DNA of 18,555 nucleotides from Rhodoferax sp. (GTDB lineage Bacteria > Pseudomonadota > Gammaproteobacteria > Burkholderiales > Burkholderiaceae), in contig JAIFMT010000066.1 of the NCBI GenBank assembly GCA_020048295.1, forward strand, positions 1 to 18,555, written 5' to 3'. The translations under genes and the position numbers were made by a program. The notes below the pieces were generated by a model that was given only the letters and a program-made list of their open reading frames with translations, had not been told where the DNA came from and did no database searches. Below, piece by piece: positions 1-8,733 of the stretch (the stretch's first letter is position 1; each line of letters opens with the position of its first letter).

Positions 1-11
1 GTTGATTTATA

Positions 12-88
<77 letters not shown>

Positions 89-109
89 ATTGATTCCTTC
101 GCCGCAACA

Positions 110-1093
110 TCAAAATTGTCGGTCAAGCAATTGAGCCGCCAATTGTAGCAAACAGACAGCGTAAGGATTGTCGGGCAGTCGCCTGGCGGCGGCAATCGCA
201 CGTTCGGCCTCCAACATGGCGGCGTGGCGGGTGACATCAATGGCCCCAGTGGACAGCACAATGGCGACGACTGGCTCAATCATCGTGACATCACCGGTTT
301 CGATGGCGGCCTTGATCGTGGCACATTGGTCTGCATTGCCCCGCTGCATGGCGGCGATCAGCGGCAAGGTGGTCTTACCTTCGCGCAGGTCGTCACCGAG
401 GTTCTTGCCCATGATCAGGGCATCGCCCGTGTAGTCAAGCACGTCATCGATCACCTGGAACGCGGTTCCCATGGCTTGCCCGTAATCGGCACAGGCAGCT
501 TCGATGTCGGGCGACGCGCCAGCAAGAATCGCACCGACGCGCGCACTGGCCTCAAATAACTTGGCGGTTTTGGAGCGAATCACCTGCAAATAACCAGCTT
601 CATCCAGAGCCGCGTTGTGCATGTTCATTAACTGCATCACTTCGCCTTCGGCAATGACATTGGTGGCATCGGCCAGTACCTGCATGATGCGCATGTTGTC
701 GGCATCCACCATCATCTGAAAAGCGCGTGAATACAAAAAGTCGCCCACCAACACGCTTGCCGGGTTGCCAAAGGTCTCGTTGGCCGTGGCGTTGCCGCGA
801 CGCAACGACGAGTCATCCACCACATCGTCATGCAGCAAGGTGGCGGTGTGGATGAACTCGACCACGGCGGCCAGATTGAAACGCTGCGCGCCCTTGAAGC
901 CGAGTGCGCCACAAGTCAATAGCAGCAATGCTGGACGCAAACGTTTGCCGCCAGCAGAAATGATATAGCGCGAGACTTGCCCGACCAGCGGCACGCCAGA
1001 ATCCAGACGTCGGGCAATCACACGGTCAACTTCGTGCATGTCTGGCGCGATGATGGAGAGCAAAGTCGGGGGGGTGTGAGGTGTAGCTTCCAA
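110..1093 (-). CDS. ispB: octaprenyl-diphosphate synthase (trans-polyprenyl synthase)
   Basis: Extends farnesyl diphosphate with isopentenyl diphosphate to make the long side chain of ubiquinone; cytosolic. The protein carries the family signatures: GGKRLRP at about residues 48-54, the first Asp-rich motif DDVVD at 89-93 and the second, DDVLD, at 216-220, which bind Mg and the diphosphates. With the TTG start at 1093 it has 327 residues, close to the usual 320-330. The reading frame stays open to 1489, but the extra N-terminal residues look like noise. A TTG just before [11 protein letters not shown] gives the expected short lead into the conserved APDM segment; the ATG at 1039 is the alternative (309 residues). 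No clear Shine-Dalgarno is seen at either, so the start is uncertain. The product chain length (C40) is inferred from Burkholderiales using ubiquinone-8. tRNA-Pro follows directly. Confidence 0.93.
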   Translation of the reverse strand: MEATPHTPPTLLSIIAPDMHEVDRVIARRLDSGVPLVGQVSRYIISAGGKRLRPALLLLTCGALGFKGAQRFNLAAVVEFIHTATLLHDDVVDDSSLRRGNATANETFGNPASVLVGDFLYSRAFQMMVDADNMRIMQVLADATNVIAEGEVMQLMNMHNAALDEAGYLQVIRSKTAKLFEASARVGAILAGASPDIEAACADYGQAMGTAFQVIDDVLDYTGDALIMGKNLGDDLREGKTTLPLIAAMQRGNADQCATIKAAIETGDVTMIEPVVAIVLSTGAIDVTRHAAMLEAERAIAAARRLPDNPYAVCLLQLAAQLLDRQF

Positions 1094-1723
1094 GACGATA
1101 AACCGGGTTAGATTGTTCGCGATTATCCCGGATTGTCGGTGGGCGGCGGGATGAACCGAATCGCGTTGTGACAAGGCGAGAGTGAATATTGCGGCAGCCC
1201 TGTATCTCATCGTCCGCCACTTGACCCGTGTCGGTTCAAAGCTGACAAAGAGGCCAGCATTCGCAAATGCATGCGCATGCTGCAAATTCTGACCGCTAAC
1301 CGCTATCTTGACTGAACCATCAACGACAAAAAATGTGCTCAGCCATGTCAAACACAGCCAACAGCTGTTGCACCAGCTTGGCTGGGAGCAGGGCGAAATC
1401 AATGGCCAGGCTGGCTTGCTGTTGCGCGAGTTGACTCGCTGCTGTGGCACGCTGGGTGCACCCACACCAGTTCGCCAGCACCCGGCCACGCTGGACGATG
1501 TGGCCCGGATCCGCCAAAGCAGGCGGGTGATTGAAAATATTTCATGATATCGGCAGCCATTTTGGTTGCTGTGCTATCACTTTTGGATTCTGGCTCTTTT
1601 ATACTTTGGGCCGAAAGCTATTGAACTTAGAGCGTCCCAATCGTTTGCACCATTCTGTCTGATGATTCTCCAGATATTTCTTAATCGCCGCCACCGGTCA
1701 ATGGCCTTGGGGCACGCCTGATC
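1094..1723. other. 630-base intergenic region between ispB and the msh operon
   Basis: This gap separates two divergent transcription units and should hold both promoters. I could not pick either with confidence. A TATACT at 1600-1605 is a possible -10 for the msh operon, without a good -35. Open frames of 65-79 codons occur on both strands (for example plus 1308-1547), but they resemble no family I know and have no convincing ribosome site. AT content rises from about 1540 to 1680. A segment at about 1594-1622 weakly resembles the dispersed repeat described at 10018, too weakly to call. In many Burkholderiales I recall rplU-rpmA-obg lying divergent to ispB; nothing of these genes is present here. 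Confidence 0.5.
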
Positions 1724-2800
1724 ATGCGCTGGCCGTGGCAGCGCCTTCGTTCGTCAAACCAATGGGTGTTGTCTTGGTCTGACCAAACGCTGGCTTATGT
1801 GCACGCCAGGCGCTTGGGCGATGGCACTTTTGAGTTGCTGGCTTTGGGAAGCGCGCGGCAGGCGGGGGTTGACCGCGATGCCTTTGTCAGAAGTCTGCAG
1901 TCCTTGGGCCTTAAAGGCGCGCCAGCCACCTTCATGCTTCGCACCGAGCAATACCAGTTTCTGCAAATTGACACGCCGGTCGTGCCGCCCGAAGAGTTAC
2001 GCTCCGCTGCGCGCTACCAAGTGCGCGATATGCTGCAAACCCATGTGGATGACGTGACGATCGACGTGATTCGCGTCGGCGACGGGCAGCACAAAGGCGC
2101 CGGCCACTCGTTTGTGGTGGCTGCCACCAACAGCGTGGTCAACGACGTGATGGGTCTCGCCGGTGCGCTGAATTGCCAGGTGTCGGTGATTGACATCCAG
2201 GAAACCGCTCAGCGCAACCTGCAAATGGCGTTGACCCGGCGCGATGGCACGCTGGCGCTGGCCAATGCGGCGCTGATTCTGGACGATGCACAGCAGGCGC
2301 TGCTGACGATCAGCGCCAATGAAGAACTGTTCTACACCCGCCGCTTTGATTTGCCCGAGGGGTTTTTAACCGCCACCTGGGGTCAGGACATCGGTGTCCA
2401 GGCACCTGTCGATGGCTTCACCCCGGTGGAAGAGTACATGCCGAGCTACAGCACGGGCGACGTGTCGTTTGCCGATGACTTTGCCAGCGTGCCTGTGGCA
2501 ACCGTCTCTGCCCCCAGGCAGGATGATGAACGCGCACAGCGTTTGGTGGTGGAAATCCAGCGATCGCTAGACGTGTGGGACCGCACCTGGTCGAGTCTGA
2601 CGCTCGCTGGCTTGCGTGTGTTTGCCGGTGCGCGCAGTGCCGAGTTGGCGCAGTGGCTGACGCGACAGTTGGGTCAGCCGGTGATTGCGATGGATGTTTC
2701 ACCGCTATTTGCCGGTTTTGCGGCGGCCAGCCCAGGCGACCAGGGCCTGTGTCTGCCACTGCTGGGCGTGTTGCTGCGCGGCGAGGGCGAGTCGGCCTGA
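1724..2800 (+). CDS. mshI: MSHA biogenesis protein MshI (PilM-like)
   Basis: First gene of the pilus assembly operon. The 358-residue product has the look of a PilM/MshI actin-like cytoplasmic protein: no signal peptide or membrane span, an N-terminal half matching the ligand-proximal part of PilM-like proteins (residues about 15-200), and a C-terminal segment ending near LLGVLLRG. In type IV pilus systems such a protein binds the N-terminus of a PilN partner and helps couple cytoplasmic motors to the inner-membrane platform. That partner is the next gene, 21 nt downstream. A central stretch at about 225-270 is low in conserved character and looks like a linker. Assignment rests on overall similarity plus the ordered neighbours mshJ-K-L-M-N. 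Start: ATG at 1724; no strong Shine-Dalgarno seen. Confidence 0.82.
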   Translation: MRWPWQRLRSSNQWVLSWSDQTLAYVHARRLGDGTFELLALGSARQAGVDRDAFVRSLQSLGLKGAPATFMLRTEQYQFLQIDTPVVPPEELRSAARYQVRDMLQTHVDDVTIDVIRVGDGQHKGAGHSFVVAATNSVVNDVMGLAGALNCQVSVIDIQETAQRNLQMALTRRDGTLALANAALILDDAQQALLTISANEELFYTRRFDLPEGFLTATWGQDIGVQAPVDGFTPVEEYMPSYSTGDVSFADDFASVPVATVSAPRQDDERAQRLVVEIQRSLDVWDRTWSSLTLAGLRVFAGARSAELAQWLTRQLGQPVIAMDVSPLFAGFAAASPGDQGLCLPLLGVLLRGEGESA

Positions 2801-2821
2801 CGGCGGATTGAGTGATCAGAT

Positions 2822-3547
2822 ATGGCGCAACAAGTCAACCTTTGTCTGCCGGTTTTGCGCCAGCAAACGCCCCGCTTTGCTGCGCAGACACTGGCCATGG
2901 CTGCGCTGGTCATCCTGAGCGTGGCGGGGACGCTGGCTGCCGCCTGGATTTACAACCTGAGCCAGGCCACTGCGGCGCTAAAAGTCAACCTGGACGCGCA
3001 AACCAAAGAGCTTGAAGCCTTGCGCGTTGCCATCGAACAGCGCAACAAGTCAGCGGCACCAGCCGAGCAGGCACTGCAGCAAGAAATCAAAACACGCCGG
3101 GCCACCTTGCAGCAGCGTGATAGCGTGCTGGCAGCCTTGTCGCAAGGGCTGTTTGAGCCCGGACAAGGCCATGCAGCACGCCTGCAACTGGTGGCGCAGA
3201 GCATTCCATCGGTGGTGTGGGTGACGCAAATCAAGGCCGATGAGCAGCACCTTGAGGTCGGTGGCTATACGCTGGAGCCGGCGGCGCTGAATCAATGGGT
3301 GCGGCAATTGGCCGCTAGCCCGCTGTTGCGCGGCCAGACGCTAAGCACCATCCAGGTTGAAAGCGTCAAGCCCGAGAGCGTTGTGCTGCCGGCGGCCGGC
3401 GAGCCATTGCCAGTTGCGGCCAAGTCACTGGCCGGCGCAGCCGCTGTGGCTAGCGCTTCAAAGGTATCGTTACCGCCAATGTGGTCGTTCTCCCTGTTGA
3501 GCAACGTGCGCCCCGTGTCAGTGCCGGTCGCGGGAGCTAAGCCATGA
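2822..3547 (+). CDS. PilN-like MSHA inner-membrane protein (MshI2 type)
   Basis: A 241-residue single-span inner-membrane protein. The short cytoplasmic N-terminus carries VNLCLP, equivalent to the INL motif by which PilN docks on PilM. A hydrophobic span follows at about residues 20-43, then a charged, Gln/Glu-rich coiled-coil segment at about 50-100, then a small periplasmic domain. This layout is the PilN plan, and the position between mshI and mshJ agrees. It should pair with MshJ to form the periplasmic bridge between the platform and the secretin. Its last codons overlap the mshJ start by four bases (ATGA), which indicates translational coupling. The C-terminal 60 residues are Ala/Val/Ser/Pro-rich and probably disordered. 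Confidence 0.82.
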   Translation: MAQQVNLCLPVLRQQTPRFAAQTLAMAALVILSVAGTLAAAWIYNLSQATAALKVNLDAQTKELEALRVAIEQRNKSAAPAEQALQQEIKTRRATLQQRDSVLAALSQGLFEPGQGHAARLQLVAQSIPSVVWVTQIKADEQHLEVGGYTLEPAALNQWVRQLAASPLLRGQTLSTIQVESVKPESVVLPAAGEPLPVAAKSLAGAAAVASASKVSLPPMWSFSLLSNVRPVSVPVAGAKP

Positions 3548-4212
3548 AGCCGTGGTGGTTGACGCAGATGGCGCGACTCGATAGTTTAAGTCTGCGCGAG
3601 CGTCTGTTTCTGTTTTTGTCGGTGTTGGTGTGTGCCGGTGCGGTGGTTGATACGCTGTGGCTTTCGCCTGCGCAAACCAGCTACAAACAATTGTCCCAAC
3701 ACGTCGAGAAGCAGTCTGCGGAGACGCAGCGCCTGCGCGAGGTCCTGCGTGCCAGCGCCACACCGGTGAGCGCCAGTGCGAGCTTGCGCGATGAACTGGC
3801 GCAAATTGCAACGCAAACCGGGCAGGTCAACCAGTCCATCCAGCAGTTATTGCCAGACTCGGCGACTGCCCCCCCGTTGGCGCAGGCGCTGGTGCATTTG
3901 CTGCGCCGCCATGAAGGCTTGACGCTGGTGCGCACCCGTGCCTTGCCACCGGAAGTGTCTGGTCCGGGCCATGTGGCGGGGGCTGCGGCAAGCAAAACGG
4001 ATGCCGGTGTTGCAACCGCTTTGCCGCCAGGCTTGACGCGCCAGGGGGTGGCGCTGACGGTGCGCGGCTCTTATGCGGATTTGACGCGCTATGTGCAGTC
4101 ACTCGAAGCCGACATGCCCCGTGTGCGCTGGGGCGAGATGACCCTGCAAAGTGGCAAAGACCAGCCTGAACTGACACTGAAGCTATTTTTGTTGGGCGAG
4201 GTGCTGCCGTGA
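3544..4212 (+). CDS. mshJ: MSHA biogenesis protein MshJ (PilO-like)
   Basis: A 222-residue single-span protein: basic N-terminus, hydrophobic segment at about residues 21-40, then a coiled-coil-prone stretch (about 45-105) and a periplasmic domain ending in a sequence typical of the PilO/MshJ fold (LTLKLFLLGEV). In the family it forms a heterodimer with the PilN-like partner and contacts the MshK lipoprotein-like pilotin. The start ATG overlaps the preceding stop (ATGA). The gene carries a run of seven C at 3869-3875, in the codons for Ala-Pro-Pro. The next gene starts at or one base before its stop codon, so the operon is tightly coupled here. Confidence 0.85.
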   Translation: MKPWWLTQMARLDSLSLRERLFLFLSVLVCAGAVVDTLWLSPAQTSYKQLSQHVEKQSAETQRLREVLRASATPVSASASLRDELAQIATQTGQVNQSIQQLLPDSATAPPLAQALVHLLRRHEGLTLVRTRALPPEVSGPGHVAGAAASKTDAGVATALPPGLTRQGVALTVRGSYADLTRYVQSLEADMPRVRWGEMTLQSGKDQPELTLKLFLLGEVLP

Positions 4213-4667
4213 TGTTCTTTTTTGCCAGGCGCAAGACCGGATTGGTCGGAAAAGTGGGCGGATTGTTGTTGGCCGCTTGCGGGGGGGGCGTGGTCAATTT
4301 GCCGGCCCACGCCCAGCGCGACCCAACGGTGCCTCCTGGCGTGGTGGGTATGCCTGGCGCAGGCGCGACAACTGCACCGGCTGGGCTGGCATTGGAGCCT
4401 GGCCGGATCGCGGTGCTGCAGCGCGGTGGTGTGTTTTACTTGGTGCTGGGCACCCGTGTCTATGCGCAGGGACAAACTGTGGATGGCAGCAAAATTGAAC
4501 GCATCACCGAGACCGAGGTCTGGCTGAAGGATAACGGCAAGGTGCGCAAGGTGGCGGTGTTTGGCGGCATTAGCCGGCGCGCTGCACCGTCCGACACCCC
4601 CGTCAGGCCAGAGCCAAGTGGCATATCAGTGCTCGATCGGCAACCTGGCCCGGAGTTTGAATTGTGA
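4212..4667 (+). CDS. mshK: MSHA biogenesis protein MshK (PilP-like)
   Basis: A 151-residue periplasmic protein that should link the MshJ bridge to the MshL secretin, as PilP does. A signal peptide is visible: basic residues (RRK), a hydrophobic core, and a probable cut after AHA at about residue 35; the mature part opens with RDPTVPP, like the DPT motif common in MshK. A small beta-rich domain follows (about 60-120). The ATG at 4212 overlaps the mshJ stop as TGATG; a GTG three bases earlier (4209) is an equal alternative and would sit at better spacing from GAGG at 4199-4202. A run of eight G at 4281-4288 lies inside the signal-peptide codons; a one-base slip there would abolish the protein. 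Confidence 0.83.
   Translation: MFFFARRKTGLVGKVGGLLLAACGGGVVNLPAHAQRDPTVPPGVVGMPGAGATTAPAGLALEPGRIAVLQRGGVFYLVLGTRVYAQGQTVDGSKIERITETEVWLKDNGKVRKVAVFGGISRRAAPSDTPVRPEPSGISVLDRQPGPEFEL
4281..4288 (+). repeat. G8 homopolymer tract in mshK
   Basis: Eight consecutive G, read as part of TGC-GGG-GGG-GGC near codons 23-26 of mshK, within the signal-peptide region. It is the longest G/C homopolymer I noticed in the window. Tracts of this length can slip during replication, and a change of one base would shift the frame before the mature protein begins. Whether it varies in nature cannot be told from one sequence. Confidence 0.9.
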
Positions 4668-4679
4668 GGTCTGACCCCT

Positions 4680-6506
4680 ATGAACAGAGAAGCGCTCACC
4701 ATGAATGATTTGTCACTTGTTTTGCCGCGAACGGGCTCCCGGCTTGGCCGCGGTGGCTGGTTGGCGATGTGCTGGATCAGCCTGGGGCTGCTTGCCGGCT
4801 GCGCGGGCGAGCGGCCGCTGCGCACGCCCAGCGTGAGCGAGGCCATTCGCAACGAGGTGCCCATGCCGCCAGAGCCCAGTGTTGCCCCAGCGGTGCAGGT
4901 GCCCAAGCATATTTCGGATGCGCTGGCCGAGCCAGCCCCGGTCGCGCTGCCACCCCCGCCAGAGCCACGTTTAGACCTGCTGGTCAACAACGCACAAGCG
5001 CGCGAGGTGTTTTTGGCCATCGTGGCCGACACCCGCTACAGCATGCTGATGCACCCGAACGTGGCCGGCACGCTGTCGGTGACACTGCGGGGTGTCACGG
5101 TGCCCGAGGCGCTGGAGGCAATTCGCGATGTGTATGGCTATGACTTCAAGATCGACGGCCGGCGCATAACGGTGTTTGGCACGAGCATGCAAACACGGAT
5201 TTTTACCGTCAACTACCCCAATTCGCAGCGCAGCGGCAACAGCGACCTGCGTGTGTCGTCGGGCGGCAATATGGCCAACGCCACGACCAGCAACAACGGC
5301 ACCAGCAGCAACAGCACTACGGCCCCGAACCAGGGGTCGGGCAACACCGGTCAAGCCGATGTCAGCCGTGTTTCCACCACCTCCAAAACCGATTTTTGGA
5401 GCGAGCTGACCGCTGCCGTGAAAGGCATTGTGGGTGCGGCCGACGGGCGCAGTGTGATTGCCAGCCCACAAGCGGGCATCATGGCGGTGCGCGCCATGCC
5501 CGACGAGCTACGCCAGGTGGATGCCTTTTTGAAGGCTGCGCAGATTGCGGTAGAACGTCAGGTCATGCTGGACGCCAAAATTGTCCAGGTCGAGTTGCGC
5601 GACGGCTACCAGAGTGGCATCGACTGGTCCGCACTCAAGAACAGTGGCAATTCAACCGGTGCGTTCGGCGTGCTGGGTGGCAACCCGCAAACCAATAGCC
5701 TGATTCGTGGCGTGCACTCAAATTTGCCGGGGTTTGCCACCGATGTGACGGCGGCGCTGGCCGACGGGGTCACTTTGCCGACCGCTGGCACCGGGCTGTT
5801 TGGCCTGGCTTTTGCCACCGAAGGCTTTCAAGCCGTGTTGGGTTTTCTGGAAACCCGGGGTGATGTGCAGATTTTGTCAAGTCCGCGCATTGCCACGCTC
5901 AACAACCAGAAAGCGGTGCTCAAGGTGGGTTCGGAGGACTTTTTTATCGTCAACATGGAGCCCGGCACCACCGCCACCACCACCACCGCAGGTACCCCGG
6001 CGACCCCGACCTTTGGCACTTTCTTTTCTGGCATTTCGCTGGATGTGACCCCGCAAATCGACAGCAGCAGCAACATCACGCTGCACATTCACCCGTCGGT
6101 CACGTCGGTGACGGCCCGCGACCTGGTGTTCAACAACGGTACCGGCACCAATTCGTCGTACCCGATGGCTTCCAGCAGCGTCAACGAGTCAGACACCCTC
6201 GTGCGCATTCAGGACGGCAAGATTGTGGCCATTGGCGGCTTGATGCAGATCGAGTCGAACCGCAGCTCCTCCGGTCTGCCAGGCTCAAGCGAGACCGTTT
6301 TTTCATCGCTCCTTGGCAACAAGGCCAACACGGGTCGCAAGAAAGAGGTGGTGGTGCTGATCAAGCCGACCATCATTCGCAGCCAGCAAGACTGGGACGA
6401 GCAGAACCGCCGTAGCCGTGCCGCGCTGGACGATATGGATGCCGCCCGCGCTCGCGTCATCCGCATCGACGGCAGCGTCAGCACCCGGCTACCGTCCGAA
6501 CAGTAG
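4680..6506 (+). CDS. mshL: MSHA secretin MshL, outer-membrane channel lipoprotein
   Basis: A 608-residue secretin that forms the outer-membrane pore for the pilus. The N-terminus has a lipobox, LLAGC, with the lipidated Cys at about residue 41 (if ATG 4680 is used). A secretin/TonB short N-terminal-type domain lies at about 95-165 (LLVNNAQAREVF through RITVFG). Next comes a Ser/Thr/Asn-rich linker (about 190-225) and then the secretin beta-barrel domain with VQILSSPRIATLNNQKAVLKVG and the closing segment LLGNKANTGRKKEVVVLIKPTI. A Thr-rich loop, coded by a run of ACC triplets at about 5968-5990, interrupts the barrel domain. Starts: ATG 4680 (GAGG 10 nt upstream) or ATG 4701. It lies 12 nt after mshK and 17 nt before mshM. 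Confidence 0.93.
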   Translation: MNREALTMNDLSLVLPRTGSRLGRGGWLAMCWISLGLLAGCAGERPLRTPSVSEAIRNEVPMPPEPSVAPAVQVPKHISDALAEPAPVALPPPPEPRLDLLVNNAQAREVFLAIVADTRYSMLMHPNVAGTLSVTLRGVTVPEALEAIRDVYGYDFKIDGRRITVFGTSMQTRIFTVNYPNSQRSGNSDLRVSSGGNMANATTSNNGTSSNSTTAPNQGSGNTGQADVSRVSTTSKTDFWSELTAAVKGIVGAADGRSVIASPQAGIMAVRAMPDELRQVDAFLKAAQIAVERQVMLDAKIVQVELRDGYQSGIDWSALKNSGNSTGAFGVLGGNPQTNSLIRGVHSNLPGFATDVTAALADGVTLPTAGTGLFGLAFATEGFQAVLGFLETRGDVQILSSPRIATLNNQKAVLKVGSEDFFIVNMEPGTTATTTTAGTPATPTFGTFFSGISLDVTPQIDSSSNITLHIHPSVTSVTARDLVFNNGTGTNSSYPMASSSVNESDTLVRIQDGKIVAIGGLMQIESNRSSSGLPGSSETVFSSLLGNKANTGRKKEVVVLIKPTIIRSQQDWDEQNRRSRAALDDMDAARARVIRIDGSVSTRLPSEQ

Positions 6507-6523
6507 CAGGACCAGCCAGAGCA

Positions 6524-7438
6524 ATGTACCTGCGCCACTTTGGCCTGCGTGAGGCGCCCTTTTCGATCACCCCGGACAGCCATTTTTTCTACCCGCATGA
6601 GGGTGCGCAGGCCGCACTGACCACCTTGCTGGTGGCGCTGCGCAGCGGCGAAGGCTTTTTGAAAGTGGTGGGCGAGGTGGGCTGTGGCAAAACCGTGCTG
6701 TGCCGAAAGTTGCTCAATCTCCTGCACGACGAATGCGTGACCGCCTACATTCCCAACCCCGACATGGGGGCCGACGATTTGCTGCAGGCGTTACTCGATG
6801 AATTGGGTGTTGCCAACAGTTCGACGCGCCGGGATGCCAGGGTGGCGCAAGCAGGCAGGAGCCGGCGCATGCAAATGGTGTTGCTGGAAAAAGCGCTGTT
6901 TGCTCACGCCCGCGCAGGGCGGCGTGTGGTGGTGTGCATCGACGAGGCCCAGGCGATGCCGGATGCCTCGCTGGAGAGTTTGCGCTTGCTGTCCAACCTG
7001 GAAACCGAGAAGCAGAAGCTGCTGCAGCTGGTGCTGCTGGGCCAGCCCGAGCTTGATACCAAACTGGCGGCCCCTGCGATTCGACAGTTGCTGCAGCGCA
7101 TCACTTTCAGCGAGTACCTGGGGCCGATGGGCGCGGTGCAGGTGCCGCACTACCTGGTGCATCGGCTGGCCACCGCTGCACTGAACGATGCCACCGATGT
7201 GCATGTTTTTGAGCTTGCAGCAGCACAAGCCCTGGCCCGGCTCAGTGGCGGCGTTCCGCGGTTGGTCAACGTGCTGGCGCACAAATGCCTGATGCTTGCT
7301 TTTGGGGAAGGCACGCACCGGGTGACACCGGTGCATGTGCGTCTGGCCGGGGTCGATACGCCCGGCGTGAAGGCGTCGTCGGTCGGGCGTCGCCGGGGTT
7401 TATGGGCCAAGTTGTTTCACCGGGGAGTTGGGGCATGA
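6524..7438 (+). CDS. mshM: MSHA biogenesis ATPase MshM (ExeA/GspA-like AAA)
   Basis: A 304-residue AAA ATPase. It opens with the family signature YLRHFGLREAPFSITPD, has Walker A GEVGCGKT at residues 50-57 and Walker B VVVCIDEAQ at about 135-143, and ends with the helical lid segment typical of ExeA (LSGGVPRLVNVLAHKCL). Related ExeA proteins help insert or assemble the secretin in the envelope, which fits its place directly after mshL. It is not a PilB/MshE-type assembly motor: it lacks the Asp and His boxes of that family and is too short. No peptidoglycan-binding domain is fused, unlike ExeA itself. The stop codon overlaps the mshN start by four bases (ATGA). Confidence 0.9.
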   Translation: MYLRHFGLREAPFSITPDSHFFYPHEGAQAALTTLLVALRSGEGFLKVVGEVGCGKTVLCRKLLNLLHDECVTAYIPNPDMGADDLLQALLDELGVANSSTRRDARVAQAGRSRRMQMVLLEKALFAHARAGRRVVVCIDEAQAMPDASLESLRLLSNLETEKQKLLQLVLLGQPELDTKLAAPAIRQLLQRITFSEYLGPMGAVQVPHYLVHRLATAALNDATDVHVFELAAAQALARLSGGVPRLVNVLAHKCLMLAFGEGTHRVTPVHVRLAGVDTPGVKASSVGRRRGLWAKLFHRGVGA

Positions 7439-8634
7439 GTGTCATCAACAAAATGATGCGTGATCTGGACCGTCGTCAGGCCAGCGTTGATGCGCTTGGT
7501 GGTCTGGGTGTGGCGTGCCCTGACATCGAAAGGGGGCAGGCGGCGACGCTGCGGTTTGCCCCGGCAGTCACTGCGCGCGTTGCCGGTTGGCGCATGGCTG
7601 TGGCCGCCGGTTTGCTGATGATGGTCGCCATGGCGGCGAGCTGGTGGGGGCTGCACCAGCCACGTACGCGCACTGATGCAGCGGGGGTGGCACCAGCGCC
7701 AGCTGCTGATGCCGCGCCAGGGCAGGCCGCAGGTGGGAGGCCGAACCCTGCGCAGCCGGCAGCGTCTGCTTATCAACTGCCATCCGCAATGGGTCAGGCC
7801 AGCCAGCCGGTGCCAGTCAAACAGGATGCACCGGTGGTCCCTGTTGCGCCAGCCAAGGCCACTGCATCCATCAATACTGTTCACACTGCACTTGCATCGG
7901 CCAGGCCAGCGGCGGTGGAGCAGACCGTTGCCCGGTTGGACAAGCCCATCGAATCAGCCAGCCAGCCCTTGAGCGGCAATTTGGGCTTGAGGCTGTCTTC
8001 GGCGTTATTGCGCCTGCCTGCGCAGGCGCGAACGGATGCTGACCATCGCTCACAGCTGGCTCGGCCGGAGACACCGGTTGCGACGGCACCAATAACGGGC
8101 GCTGGCCAGGCAATACAGCCAACTGTCAAGCCAATTGGCACCCTGGAACTGGTCGCGCAAGCCCAGGCGCTTTGGGCTGAAGGCGATCGCAGCGCGGCGT
8201 GGGAATTGTTGAAAGGTGCCATGCAGCGGCTCGAACGGGCCTCAGCCGGTGTCGCACAAGACAACACTGCAGTGATCGCGCTGGCGCGCGAATACGCTGT
8301 TGCGGGTTTGGCCAGTGGTCAGAGCGCCGAGGTGCTGGCAACACTTGAACGCCTGATGCCCCGTTTGGCCGGGGTGGCAGATATCTGGGCACTGCGTGGC
8401 AACGCCGCGCAGCGACTGGGTCGTCATGCGCAGGCCGTGGCCGCCTACCAGCAGGCGCTGGCGCTGCATCCGGACGAGCCGCGCTGGATGCTTGGGGCTG
8501 CAGTTTCCATGGCGGCTTTGGGACAAACGGATTCAGCGGCAGAAATGGCAGAAAAAGTCCGCATTGCGCGGGCATTGCCGGTGGATGTGGCAAACTACCT
8601 GCGCCAACTCGGTGTGGTAGTTCGGTCGGATTGA
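7435..8634 (+). CDS. mshN: MSHA biogenesis TPR protein MshN
   Basis: A 399-residue protein whose first residues, MSVINKMMRDLDRRQ, are the hallmark of MshN. A single membrane span lies at about 53-73, followed by a long Ala/Pro/Gln-rich linker (about 75-235) and tetratricopeptide-type helical repeats to the C-terminus (about 240-395; for example the segment with HAQAVAAYQQALALHPDEP). So it is anchored in the inner membrane with a large periplasmic scaffold. Its exact role is poorly defined in the family. It is the last msh gene present: in Vibrio-type clusters mshE and mshG would follow, but here the next gene is an HD-GYP enzyme. Confidence 0.88.
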   Translation: MSVINKMMRDLDRRQASVDALGGLGVACPDIERGQAATLRFAPAVTARVAGWRMAVAAGLLMMVAMAASWWGLHQPRTRTDAAGVAPAPAADAAPGQAAGGRPNPAQPAASAYQLPSAMGQASQPVPVKQDAPVVPVAPAKATASINTVHTALASARPAAVEQTVARLDKPIESASQPLSGNLGLRLSSALLRLPAQARTDADHRSQLARPETPVATAPITGAGQAIQPTVKPIGTLELVAQAQALWAEGDRSAAWELLKGAMQRLERASAGVAQDNTAVIALAREYAVAGLASGQSAEVLATLERLMPRLAGVADIWALRGNAAQRLGRHAQAVAAYQQALALHPDEPRWMLGAAVSMAALGQTDSAAEMAEKVRIARALPVDVANYLRQLGVVVRSD

Positions 8635-8733
8635 CTTTCAAGGACATTTGCAACCCATGACCGGTAAGTAATTTCAAGTAAATCCGCTCTCTGGTATCGC
8701 CCACCAGGTATTGCAGACTCAATCGACTCCTTC

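Noticed and set aside
1094..1489. N-terminal extension of the ispB reading frame by about 130 residues
   Set aside because: The extra residues have no resemblance to prenyl synthases, and normal-length starts (TTG 1093, ATG 1039) lie inside.
1308..1547. 79-codon open frame on the plus strand in the ispB-msh gap
   Set aside because: No family resemblance and no ribosome site; another frame is equally open on the opposite strand, so neither has support.
1594..1622. Sixth copy of the dispersed repeat
   Set aside because: About 17 of 29 positions agree by hand, concentrated in AAGCTAT; too weak to call.
5968..5990. ACC triplet run in mshL as a phase-variation tract
   Set aside because: Triplet slips keep the frame, and the run is short and interrupted; it only codes a Thr-rich loop.
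8692..8708. Hairpin CTGGT-N7-ACCAG between mshN and the HD-GYP gene as a terminator
   Set aside because: Five-base stem with a 7-base loop and no T run; too weak.
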